From: an uncultured Collinsella sp.
GTDB taxonomy: Bacteria; Actinomycetota; Coriobacteriia; Coriobacteriales; Coriobacteriaceae
Assembly: GCA_900551625.1 (NCBI GenBank)
Contig: URWZ01000036.1
Coordinates: forward strand, 1-10,983
Reading direction: 5' to 3'
Length of the DNA: 10,983 bases
A program made the position numbers and the translations under genes. The notes under the pieces were generated by a model that saw only the letters and a program-made list of their open reading frames with translations, was not told the DNA's origin and searched no databases. Every line of letters starts with the position of its first letter. Position 1 is the first letter of the stretch. Below, piece by piece: positions 5,941 through 10,983 of this stretch.

Positions 5941-6864
5941 ATGGCAAACGTTCTTGTCTTTGGTCACCAGAACCCCGATAACGACGCCATCATGAGCGCC
6001 GTCGTCCTGTCCCAACTGCTCAACCAGGTTGAGTATGCCGGCAACACCTACGAGGCCTGCGCCCTTGGTCAGCTTCCGGCAGAGTCCGCCAAGCTGCTCG
6101 CCGACGCCGGCATTGCCGAGCCCCGCGTGATTGATTCCGTCGAGGCCGGTCAGCTCGTCGTCCTCACCGACCACAACGAGTCTGCCCAGTCTGTCGCCGG
6201 CCTTAAGGACGCCACGGTCTTTGGCGTCGTTGACCATCACCGCATCGGCGACTTCGAGACCGCCGGCCCGCTGCACTACATCTGCCTGCCCTGGGGCTCC
6301 AGCTGCACCATCGTCACCAAGCTCGCCGGCGTGCTCGGCGTTGAGCTTTCCGACGTCCAGGCCAAGCTGCTGCTCTCGGCCATGATGACCGACACGCTTA
6401 TGCTCAAGAGCCCCACCACCACCGATGTCGACCGCGCCGTCGCCGCCAAGCTCGGCGAGCAGGTGGGCGTCGATCCGGTCAAGTTTGGCATGGAGGTCTT
6501 CCTTACCCGTCCGTCCGGCTCCTTCACCGCAGCCGAGATGGTCGGCAACGACATCAAGATGTTCGAGCCCGCCGGCAAGAAGCTGCTCATCGGCCAATAC
6601 GAGACCGTCGATAAGAGCCGTGCGCTCGGCATGATCGACGAGATCCGCGAGGCCATGCGCGCCTACGCCGCCGAGAAGGATGCCGACGGCATCGTCCTGT
6701 GCATCACCGACATTATGGAGGAGGGCTCGCAGGTGCTGCTCGAGGGCGAGACCGAGGCCGCTCAGAAGGGCCTGGGCATTGCCGACGAGCACGACGGCGT
6801 CTGGATGCCGGGCGTCCTCTCCCGTAAGAAGCAGGTCGCTGCCCCCATCATGGCCGCCTGCTAG
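5941..6864 (+). CDS. ppaC: Manganese-dependent inorganic pyrophosphatase (family II)
   Basis: Cytosolic enzyme that hydrolyses pyrophosphate to two phosphates, pulling biosynthetic reactions forward. The 307 residues match the CBS-less form (about 310). The N-terminal DHH domain shows GHQNPDND with His9, Asp13 and Asp15, then Asp77 in TDHNE, Asp98-His99-His100 in VDHHR, and Asp151 in MTDTL, together the dinuclear metal site. The C-terminal DHHA2 domain ends with the substrate-binding SRKKQ at 294-298. The usual Thr between the two Asp of the first motif (NPDTD) is Asn14 here, a mild deviation. The ribosome binding site GGAGG at 5930-5934 is spaced 6 nt. The gene has its own terminator and probably stands alone. 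Such enzymes are common in Firmicutes and Coriobacteria. Confidence 0.97.
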   Translation: MANVLVFGHQNPDNDAIMSAVVLSQLLNQVEYAGNTYEACALGQLPAESAKLLADAGIAEPRVIDSVEAGQLVVLTDHNESAQSVAGLKDATVFGVVDHHRIGDFETAGPLHYICLPWGSSCTIVTKLAGVLGVELSDVQAKLLLSAMMTDTLMLKSPTTTDVDRAVAAKLGEQVGVDPVKFGMEVFLTRPSGSFTAAEMVGNDIKMFEPAGKKLLIGQYETVDKSRALGMIDEIREAMRAYAAEKDADGIVLCITDIMEEGSQVLLEGETEAAQKGLGIADEHDGVWMPGVLSRKKQVAAPIMAAC

Positions 6865-6883
6865 GTTTAGTTGACCAAACGCC

Positions 6884-6923
6884 ACGACCGGATCGCGGAC
6901 GCCCCGCGCTCCGGTCGTTTTTT
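6884..6923 (+). terminator. Intrinsic terminator of ppaC
   Basis: ACGACCGGA (6884-6892) pairs perfectly with TCCGGTCGT (6910-6918). An inner GCG/CGC pairing extends the stem, and a run of six T (6918-6923) follows. It lies 20 nt after the ppaC stop codon. Confidence 0.93.
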
Positions 6924-6950
6924 GTGCGCGGCGTCGCGCCGTCTCTTGGA

Positions 6951-7032
6951 CAGGCGTGCCCGTGCCGTTGAGCAAATAATGTTCAACCTGTGGTTCCGCT
7001 TTTCGGCCACGCCTGCGTGCTTGTCGCGCAGG
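6951..7032 (+). promoter_or_regulatory. Candidate structured leader upstream of nhaA
   Basis: CAGGCGTG (6951-6958) pairs perfectly with CACGCCTG (7008-7015), enclosing two smaller stems: GTTGA/TCAAC (6967-6971 with 6983-6987) and CCG/CGG (6996-6998 with 7004-7006). The closing arm overlaps a competing hairpin, CCTGCG (7012-7017) with CGCAGG (7027-7032), so the two cannot form together. A junction with an alternative pairing ahead of a terminator-like hairpin resembles a riboswitch or attenuator. No promoter could be placed with confidence, so it is not certain that this segment is transcribed with nhaA. I cannot assign it to a known riboswitch class. Confidence 0.35.
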
Positions 7033-7062
7033 GTAGGCTAGATGCAAGCGTAATACGTTAGA

Positions 7063-7098
7063 GCGCGGCGCCGCCACTTGGGCGGGCCGTGCTTTTTT
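7063..7098 (+). terminator. Terminator-like hairpin in the nhaA leader
   Basis: GCGCGGC (7063-7069) and CCGCC (7071-7075), separated by one bulged G, pair with GGCGG (7081-7085) and GCCGTGC (7086-7092); one pair is a G-T wobble. The loop is ACTTG and six T follow (7093-7098). It meets the criteria of an intrinsic terminator but lies only 33 nt before the nhaA ATG, leaving little room for a promoter after it. It may be an attenuator for nhaA or a second barrier to read-through from ppaC. Confidence 0.7.
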
Positions 7099-7101
7099 AA
7101 G

Positions 7102-7125
7102 ACGGGAGCTTTCCCGTGAAAGGAG
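7102..7125 (+). promoter_or_regulatory. Hairpin and ribosome binding site of nhaA
   Basis: ACGGGA (7102-7107) pairs with TCCCGT (7112-7117). The stem ends 3 nt before AGGAG (7121-7125), which is spaced 6 nt from the ATG at 7132. The site is left open by this fold. Confidence 0.4.
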
Positions 7126-7131
7126 CCGCCC

Positions 7132-8490
7132 ATGGCAGCAACTGAGCAGCTGTTCAACGTTCGTGAGCGCAAGCGCTTTGAACGTCACGATATCTGGGAG
7201 CGCATCGCCGAGAACGGCACGATTTCCGCCGCCGTCATGGTGATCGCCGCCATCGCCGCCGTCATCTGCGCCAATACCGATGCCTACGAGGCCATCCATC
7301 ACTTTCTGGAGACCCCGCTGTATGTGGGTCTGGGTAACCTTACGGCCGGTCTCACCGTTGAGCTTTTCGTCAACGACTTCCTCATGGCGATCTTCTTTTT
7401 GCTGGTGGGCATTGAGCTCAAGTATGAGATGACGGTCGGCGAGCTCAAGAACCCGCGTCAGGCCATGCTTCCCATGCTGGCGGCCGTGGGCGGCGTCGTC
7501 GTTCCCGCCTGCATCTACCTCATCTTTAACCATGCCGGCGCGCACAACGGTTGGGCTATCCCCATGGCAACCGATATTGCCTTTGCGCTGGGCGTGCTGT
7601 CGCTTTTGGGCAATCGCGTGCCCAACGGCGTGCGCGTGTTCTTCTCGACGCTCGCCATCGCCGACGACCTGATCTCTATCGCCGCCATTGCCATCTTTTA
7701 CGGCCAGAGCCCCAACCCGTTTTGGCTGGGCGCTGCCGCGCTTGTGACCTGCGCGCTCGTGTGGCTCAACAAGACGCAGCACTACCGCCTCGCCCCGTAC
7801 TCGGTGCTGGGCCTGCTGCTGTGGTTCTGCATGTTCAAGAGCGGCGTGCATGCCACGCTCGCCGGCGTCATCCTGGCCTTTACTATTCCGGCTAAGTGCG
7901 GCGTTAAGCTCGATAGCCTTACCGATTGGCTGGGCGAGTGCCTGCCGTTGCTCGACGACCGCTACGACGACGAGGCGCACATCCTGGGCCAGCACGACTT
8001 TACCGTTTCGACCACCAAGGTCGAGCGCGTCATGCACCGCGTCACCCCTCCGCTCATCCGCATGGAGCGCTTGATCTCCACGCCGGTCAACTTTGTGATC
8101 CTGCCAATCTTCGCGTTCGTCAACGCGCAGGTTCGCCTGGTGGGCGTGGACATGAGCACGCTGCTCACCGACCCGGTGACGCTCGGCGTGTACTTTGGCA
8201 TGCTGCTGGGCAAGCCGATCGGCATCTTTGGCATGACGTTCGCCCTGGTTAAGCTCAAGGCTTGCCAGTTGCCGCGCAACGTCAACTGGCACATGATCGC
8301 CGGTGTGGGCATTCTGGGCGGCATCGGCTTCACCATGTCGATCCTCATCAGCGGCCTCGCCTTCCCGACGGCCCAGTTCGAGGTCCTGGCTGCCAAGGCC
8401 GCTATTCTTGCCGGTTCGGTCACCGCTGCCGTGCTCGGTATGATCTACATGAGCGTGGTCTGCAAACACCCCGCGCCCAAAGACAAGTAA
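7132..8490 (+). CDS. nhaA: Na+/H+ antiporter NhaA
   Basis: Inner-membrane antiporter that exports Na+ (or Li+) in exchange for protons, 452 residues against 388 in E. coli. The conserved core is clear: ATDIAFALGVLSLLGNRVP with Asp148 (E. coli Asp133), LAIADDL with Asp178-Asp179 (Asp163-Asp164, the ion-binding pair), the KSGVHATLAGV segment, LLGKPIG with Lys361 (Lys300), and GILGGIGFTMSI. Extra length comes from an N-terminal charged stretch of about 20 residues and a loop at about 256-318 that is some 45 residues longer than in E. coli and rich in Asp, Glu and His. It is probably a single-gene unit with a structured leader and its own terminator. The family call is secure; regulation is inferred. 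Confidence 0.97.
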   Translation: MAATEQLFNVRERKRFERHDIWERIAENGTISAAVMVIAAIAAVICANTDAYEAIHHFLETPLYVGLGNLTAGLTVELFVNDFLMAIFFLLVGIELKYEMTVGELKNPRQAMLPMLAAVGGVVVPACIYLIFNHAGAHNGWAIPMATDIAFALGVLSLLGNRVPNGVRVFFSTLAIADDLISIAAIAIFYGQSPNPFWLGAAALVTCALVWLNKTQHYRLAPYSVLGLLLWFCMFKSGVHATLAGVILAFTIPAKCGVKLDSLTDWLGECLPLLDDRYDDEAHILGQHDFTVSTTKVERVMHRVTPPLIRMERLISTPVNFVILPIFAFVNAQVRLVGVDMSTLLTDPVTLGVYFGMLLGKPIGIFGMTFALVKLKACQLPRNVNWHMIAGVGILGGIGFTMSILISGLAFPTAQFEVLAAKAAILAGSVTAAVLGMIYMSVVCKHPAPKDK

Positions 8491-8507
8491 AAGCATATAC
8501 AAGTTTG

Positions 8508-8545
8508 AAAACGCCGCCTGTGGACACCATCACAAGCGGCGTTTT
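8508..8545 (+). terminator. Intrinsic terminator of nhaA
   Basis: AAAACGCCGC (8508-8517) pairs perfectly with GCGGCGTTTT (8536-8545), with an inner TGTG/CACA stem (8519-8522 with 8531-8534). The A and T flanks make it usable in both directions, so it may also terminate the convergent minus-strand gene at 8577-8831. Confidence 0.88.
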
Positions 8546-8576
8546 AGTCAATGGGGACGTTCTTAAATGACTAGGT

Positions 8577-8831
8577 TTATTCCACGGTGCCGTAGACGGC
8601 GCCCCAGCCGTGGGCGGCCAAGGCGGAGTTGAGCTGGTCGCAAAGTGACTGGCGGTCGTAATAGCCGGGCGGTAGCAGGTTGACGATTTCCATGAGATCG
8701 GGCGCCAGGTCCAAGATTTCGGCTTGTACGATCAGATCCAGGCGGTCGATGGCGTGGCGGTCGTAAAACAGTCCGTCGACCAGGCGCTGCAGGTCGCCGA
8801 ATTCCTCGGCCTGAAACGATCCGTACTCCAT
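8577..8831 (-). CDS. Conserved-looking small protein of unknown function
   Basis: I do not recognise the family. The reading frame encodes 84 residues from the ATG whose complement is at 8829-8831. That start is preceded by a strong AAGGAGG (complement of 8836-8842) with a 4-nt spacer; an upstream in-frame ATG at 8880-8882 would add 17 residues but has no such site. The protein is acidic, apparently soluble and helix-prone, with no signal peptide or membrane segment. Its first half is rich in Asp, Glu and Leu (EEFGDLQRLVDGLFYD). The second half contains VNLLPPGYYDR and a C-terminal HGWGAVYGTVE that looks constrained. It is convergent with nhaA and divergent from the aminotransferase, so it stands alone. 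Its reality rests on the ribosome binding site and clean gap placement. Confidence 0.7.
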   Translation of the reverse strand: MEYGSFQAEEFGDLQRLVDGLFYDRHAIDRLDLIVQAEILDLAPDLMEIVNLLPPGYYDRQSLCDQLNSALAAHGWGAVYGTVE

Positions 8832-8933
8832 AGTGCCTCCTTGGGCGCCCCACGCCGGCATGCGCGGCGATTCGTAAATCATTGCGATGAACTTAATCTA
8901 TCACGGCTTCATACCGTTGCGGCGGTGGCGGTC

Positions 8934-8939
8934 TATACT
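8934..8939 (+). promoter_or_regulatory. Candidate -10 element of the aminotransferase gene
   Basis: TATACT, within TCTATACTTAG, lies 41 nt before the start codon. The same CTATACTT string occurs at 10738-10745 before the tat gene. No consensus -35 is seen 16-18 nt upstream. The intergenic region is divergent, so a minus-strand promoter must also lie within 8843-8980. Confidence 0.5.
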
Positions 8940-8980
8940 TAGACGAACTGCAACGTCCCGCTTCGCGAAAGGTCGCACCC

Positions 8981-10285
8981 ATGCAGACGATCTACCAGAA
9001 GATGGAAACCACCGAACTCGATGCCGCCATCGAGGTGCTCAAAGCCGAGGTCGCCGAGGTCAAGGCCAAGGGCCTGGCGCTCGACATGGCCCGCGGCAAG
9101 CCGTCGCCCTCCCAGGTGGACATCTCTCGACCCATGCTCGATATCCTCAATGCCGATGCCGATCTGCACGACGGCAACGTCGACTGCTCAAACTACGGTT
9201 GCTTTGAGGGCATTCCCTCGGCGCGCAAGCTGGCGGGGGAGTTCCTGGGTTGCCCTGCCGAGCAGACGCTCGTACTGGGTTCGTCGAGCCTTCTGATCGA
9301 GCACGATATCGCCGGCATGTTTTGGCGCTGCGGTTCGTGCGGCAGCGAGCCTTGGGAGGCTTACGAGGCCGCGCACGACGGCAAGAAAGTCAAGTTCCTG
9401 TGCCCTGTTCCCGGCTACGACCGTCACTTTGGCATCACCGCCGACCTGGGTATCGAGAACGTTCCCGTCGCGATGACCGACAACGGCCCCGACATGGACG
9501 AGGTCGAGCGTCTGGTTGCCGCCGACGACTCCATCAAGGGCATCTGGTGCGTGCCCAAGTATTCCAACCCCACGGGCATCACCTTTAGCGAGGACACCGT
9601 GCGTCGCCTGGTCGAGATGCCCACGGCCGCGCCCGATTTTCGCATCTTCTGGGACAACGCCTACTGCGTGCACGACCTGTACGACGAGACCGACGAGCTC
9701 GCCAATATCTTCGACCTCGCTCGCGCGGCGGGCACCGAGGACCGCGTGGTGGCTTTTGCCTCGACGTCCAAGATTACCTTCCCGGGCGCCGGCATCGGCT
9801 TCATCGGTGCGAGCCCCGCGGTCATCGCGGAGTTCTCCAAGCGCCTGAAGGCCGGCCTTATCAGCGCCGATAAGCTCAACCAGCTGCGCCACGTGCGCTT
9901 CCTTCCCACCATCGAGGCGGTCAAGGAGCACATGAAAAAGCATGCCGAGTTCCTGCGCCCGCGCTTTGAGGCCGTTGAGCGCAAGCTCACCGAGGGCCTG
10001 GGCGATACGGGCTGTGCCACCTGGACGCACCCCCGCGGCGGCTACTTTGTAAGCTTCGATGGTCCCGAGGGCTCGGCCCAGAAGGTCGCAGCGCTTTGTG
10101 CCGACCTGGGCGTCAAGCTTACGCCGGCTGGTGCTACCTGGCCTTATGGCAAGGATCCGCGCGACACCAACATCCGCATCGCGCCGAGCTATCCCACGGT
10201 CGATGACCTGGAGGCCGCGCTCGACGTGCTGGTGCTGGCCGTTAAGCTTGTCGCTGCCGAGCTTGCTCGTGCCGAGCGCGCCTAA
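8981..10285 (+). CDS. Class I aminotransferase, aspartate aminotransferase type Ic
   Basis: Pyridoxal-phosphate enzyme of fold type I, 434 residues, that probably exchanges the amino group between aspartate and 2-oxoglutarate. The overall pattern fits the actinobacterial aspartate aminotransferase group called type Ic and not the classical AspC form. Seen in order: an N-terminal helix, DMARGKPSP near residue 35, NYGCFEGIPSAR, the cofactor residues Asn196 in YSNPTG, Asp225 and Tyr228 in FWDNAY, the Schiff-base Lys264 in STSKITFPGAG, and the carboxylate-binding Arg399 in NIRIAPSYP. GAAAGG (8967-8972) is spaced 8 nt from the ATG. The gene is transcribed alone, from a candidate TATACT box; the next gene begins 66 nt after its stop and has its own candidate -10. 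Substrate specificity is inferred from the family, and a broader amino-acid range is possible. Confidence 0.88.
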   Translation: MQTIYQKMETTELDAAIEVLKAEVAEVKAKGLALDMARGKPSPSQVDISRPMLDILNADADLHDGNVDCSNYGCFEGIPSARKLAGEFLGCPAEQTLVLGSSSLLIEHDIAGMFWRCGSCGSEPWEAYEAAHDGKKVKFLCPVPGYDRHFGITADLGIENVPVAMTDNGPDMDEVERLVAADDSIKGIWCVPKYSNPTGITFSEDTVRRLVEMPTAAPDFRIFWDNAYCVHDLYDETDELANIFDLARAAGTEDRVVAFASTSKITFPGAGIGFIGASPAVIAEFSKRLKAGLISADKLNQLRHVRFLPTIEAVKEHMKKHAEFLRPRFEAVERKLTEGLGDTGCATWTHPRGGYFVSFDGPEGSAQKVAALCADLGVKLTPAGATWPYGKDPRDTNIRIAPSYPTVDDLEAALDVLVLAVKLVAAELARAERA

Positions 10286-10314
10286 CGCCTAGGGCCCCGC
10301 AAGTCCGCGCCCAG

Positions 10315-10320
10315 TACTAT
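10315..10320 (+). promoter_or_regulatory. Candidate -10 element of the STAS gene
   Basis: TACTAT, within AGTACTATCC, lies 31 nt before the start codon, in a 66-nt gap after the aminotransferase gene. There is no clear -35 box and no terminator in the gap, so read-through from the aminotransferase gene is also possible. Confidence 0.35.
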
Positions 10321-10351
10321 CCGCACTTTCGATACGTAAAGGAGCGTATAC

Positions 10352-10666
10352 ATGGATTTGGGTATTTCCACCAACCCCACGCCGGAGACCTACACCATTA
10401 AGGTAACCGGCGAGATCGATATCTCTAACGCCGATAGCCTGCGCAATGCCATCGACCTGGCGCTCGAGCAGCCCACTGAGGCCGTTGAGCTCGATTTTGC
10501 CCAGGTGAGCTACATCGACTCGACGGGCATTGGCGTGCTCGTGGGCGCCGCGCACCACGCGGTCGACCACGGCAAGCGCTTTAGCTGCACCAATGTGCAG
10601 CCCCCGGTGATGCGCGTGGTTCAGCTGCTGGGCGTCGACCAGGAGATTTCGATCACGGCGGCATAA
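10352..10666 (+). CDS. STAS-domain anti-sigma factor antagonist
   Basis: Cytosolic single-domain STAS protein of 104 residues, the size of SpoIIAA and RsbV. Such proteins bind an anti-sigma factor kinase and release the sigma factor; phosphorylation of a conserved serine turns them off. The phosphorylation segment is intact: VSYIDSTGIGVL with Ser57 followed by Thr58. The N-terminal strand YTIKVTGEIDISNADSL is the typical STAS opening. AAAGGAG (10338-10344) is spaced 7 nt from the ATG. No partner kinase (RsbW/SpoIIAB) or sigma factor is encoded nearby, so the partner must be elsewhere. The short gene ends 153 nt before the tat gene. Confidence 0.92.
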   Translation: MDLGISTNPTPETYTIKVTGEIDISNADSLRNAIDLALEQPTEAVELDFAQVSYIDSTGIGVLVGAAHHAVDHGKRFSCTNVQPPVMRVVQLLGVDQEISITAA

Positions 10667-10710
10667 TCTTTGCCCCCAAAAGGGCGTGCCGTTTGGCATA
10701 TGTTTGTGAT

Positions 10711-10738
10711 GCGCTCGGACGTTTTGGCGTCCGGGCGC
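10711..10738. promoter_or_regulatory. Inverted repeat abutting the tat promoter
   Basis: GCGCTCGGACG (10711-10721) pairs with CGTCCGGGCGC (10728-10738) over 11 bp, one of them G-T, around TTTTGG. It ends exactly where the candidate -10 TATACT (10739-10744) begins. It could be an operator covering the -35 region, or a terminator-like stem for the STAS gene; the T-tract is absent. Confidence 0.5.
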
Positions 10739-10744
10739 TATACT
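10739..10744 (+). promoter_or_regulatory. Candidate -10 element of the tat gene
   Basis: TATACT, within CTATACTTG, is the same box as before the aminotransferase gene. It would start a leader of about 70 nt. That leader holds a 7-bp hairpin, GGCTCGA/TCGAGCC (10788-10794 with 10801-10807), 2 nt before the ribosome binding site GGAGG at 10810-10814. Confidence 0.5.
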
Positions 10745-10819
10745 TGACCGAATGAATAGACGAGTTCCGGCCGAATGGCGCGGTGCGGGCTCGACTCACA
10801 TCGAGCCTTGGAGGTATGT

Positions 10820-10936
10820 GTGTTTGGTATTGGAGAGGGTGAGCTCGCGATCATCGTGGTCTTCGGCTTTTTGCTGTTTGGCCCGGATAAGCTCCCGCAG
10901 ATGGGCCGTACGATCGGCCGTGCCATCCGTCAGTTC
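10820..10936 (+). CDS. tatA: TatA/TatB-like protein translocase subunit, 3' end missing
   Basis: The first 39 codons of a twin-arginine translocation component, which exports folded proteins across the membrane. The N-terminus MFGIGEGELAIIVVFGF starts a single membrane helix (about residues 7-20). It is followed by the hinge FGPDKLP and the start of the amphipathic helix (MGRTIGRAIRQF), the standard TatA/TatB order. The start is GTG 10820, spaced 5 nt from GGAGG (10810-10814). An in-frame ATG at 10775 would add 15 unrelated residues, and the ATG at 10816 is out of frame. The gene is cut at 10936, where adapter begins, so the usual C-terminal part is absent. TatA and TatB cannot be told apart from this piece; Glu8 is more TatB-like, while the rest resembles Gram-positive TatA. 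Confidence 0.88.
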
Positions 10937-10983
10937 CTGTCTCTTATACACATCTGACGCTGCCGACGATATGCAGTGTGTAG
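10937..10983. other. Nextera i5-side sequencing adapter (artefact)
   Basis: Not biological. Bases 10937-10955 are the reverse complement of the Tn5 mosaic end. Bases 10956-10969 are the read-1 adapter remainder GACGCTGCCGACGA. Bases 10970-10977 (TATGCAGT) are the index, matching from memory the reverse complement of Nextera S506. Bases 10978-10983 begin the P5 sequence. Translation of the tat frame into this segment gives the false tail LSLIHI. Confidence 0.98.

Noticed and set aside
5905..8502. Very long minus-strand open frame of 865 codons opposite ppaC and nhaA
   Set aside because: It is a shadow frame produced by GC-rich third positions. It lies antisense to two confidently identified genes and crosses their terminators, and its translation is low-complexity Asp/Gly/His/Arg with no motif.
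8563..8853. Alternative minus-strand frame overlapping the small unknown gene
   Set aside because: The translation is Arg/Pro/Gly-rich, as expected for an off-frame, while the other frame has a strong ribosome binding site and balanced composition.
9188..10030. Minus-strand frame of 280 codons opposite the aminotransferase
   Set aside because: It is antisense to an enzyme whose cofactor residues are all visible, and its translation shows no domain.
10775..10819. ATG 10775 as the tat start
   Set aside because: The added 15 residues are unlike any Tat N-terminus and cover the leader hairpin and ribosome binding site. GTG 10820 fits the family start exactly.
50..10936. Search for a defence island, CRISPR array, toxin-antitoxin pair, phage or biosynthetic cluster
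   Set aside because: All genes but one are recognised as metabolic, transport, regulatory or transposon genes. No spaced direct repeats or paired small genes were seen.

Overview
The window is an assembled contig end to end. Bases 1-49 and 10937-10983 are Illumina Nextera adapter, including the sample index bases, so the biological insert is 50-10936. The insert is GC-rich, with codons ending mostly in G or C. It reads like a gut actinobacterium of the class Coriobacteriia, with Collinsella the best guess. That assignment is an inference from protein character and gene content; no rRNA or other marker gene is present.

Layout. A long inverted repeat (52-141) precedes a beta-glucoside PTS cluster: a GH1 6-phospho-beta-glucosidase (176-1576), then the membrane EIIC (1697-3040), EIIB (3202-3504) and EIIA (3514-3846) of a Lac/cellobiose-family phosphotransferase system. 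A clear intrinsic terminator follows (3905-3942). Next is an IS200-type single-strand transposon (about 3981-4705) whose transposase has Arg in place of the second His of the HUH metal site. A ROK-family glucokinase (4855-5808) and a manganese-dependent family II pyrophosphatase (5941-6864) follow, the latter with its own terminator. A structured 200-nt leader ending in a strong terminator-like hairpin stands directly before nhaA, a Na+/H+ antiporter (7132-8490). An 84-residue gene of unknown function lies on the minus strand, convergent with nhaA (8577-8831). Then come a class I aminotransferase of the aspartate type Ic group (8981-10285), a single-domain STAS anti-sigma factor antagonist (10352-10666), and the first 39 codons of a tatA/tatB-like gene, cut off by the contig end.

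How the genes work together. EIIA, EIIB and EIIC would import and phosphorylate a beta-linked disaccharide. The GH1 enzyme would split it into glucose 6-phosphate and a free sugar, and the glucokinase could phosphorylate the free glucose. The pyrophosphatase, antiporter, aminotransferase, STAS protein and Tat component are unrelated housekeeping functions, each apparently in its own transcription unit.

I see no defence system, CRISPR array, tRNA, rRNA or clearly novel multi-gene system. The more interesting signals lie between the genes: the adapter ends, a hairpin-forming intergenic repeat seen at least three times, the nhaA leader, and the altered transposase active site.
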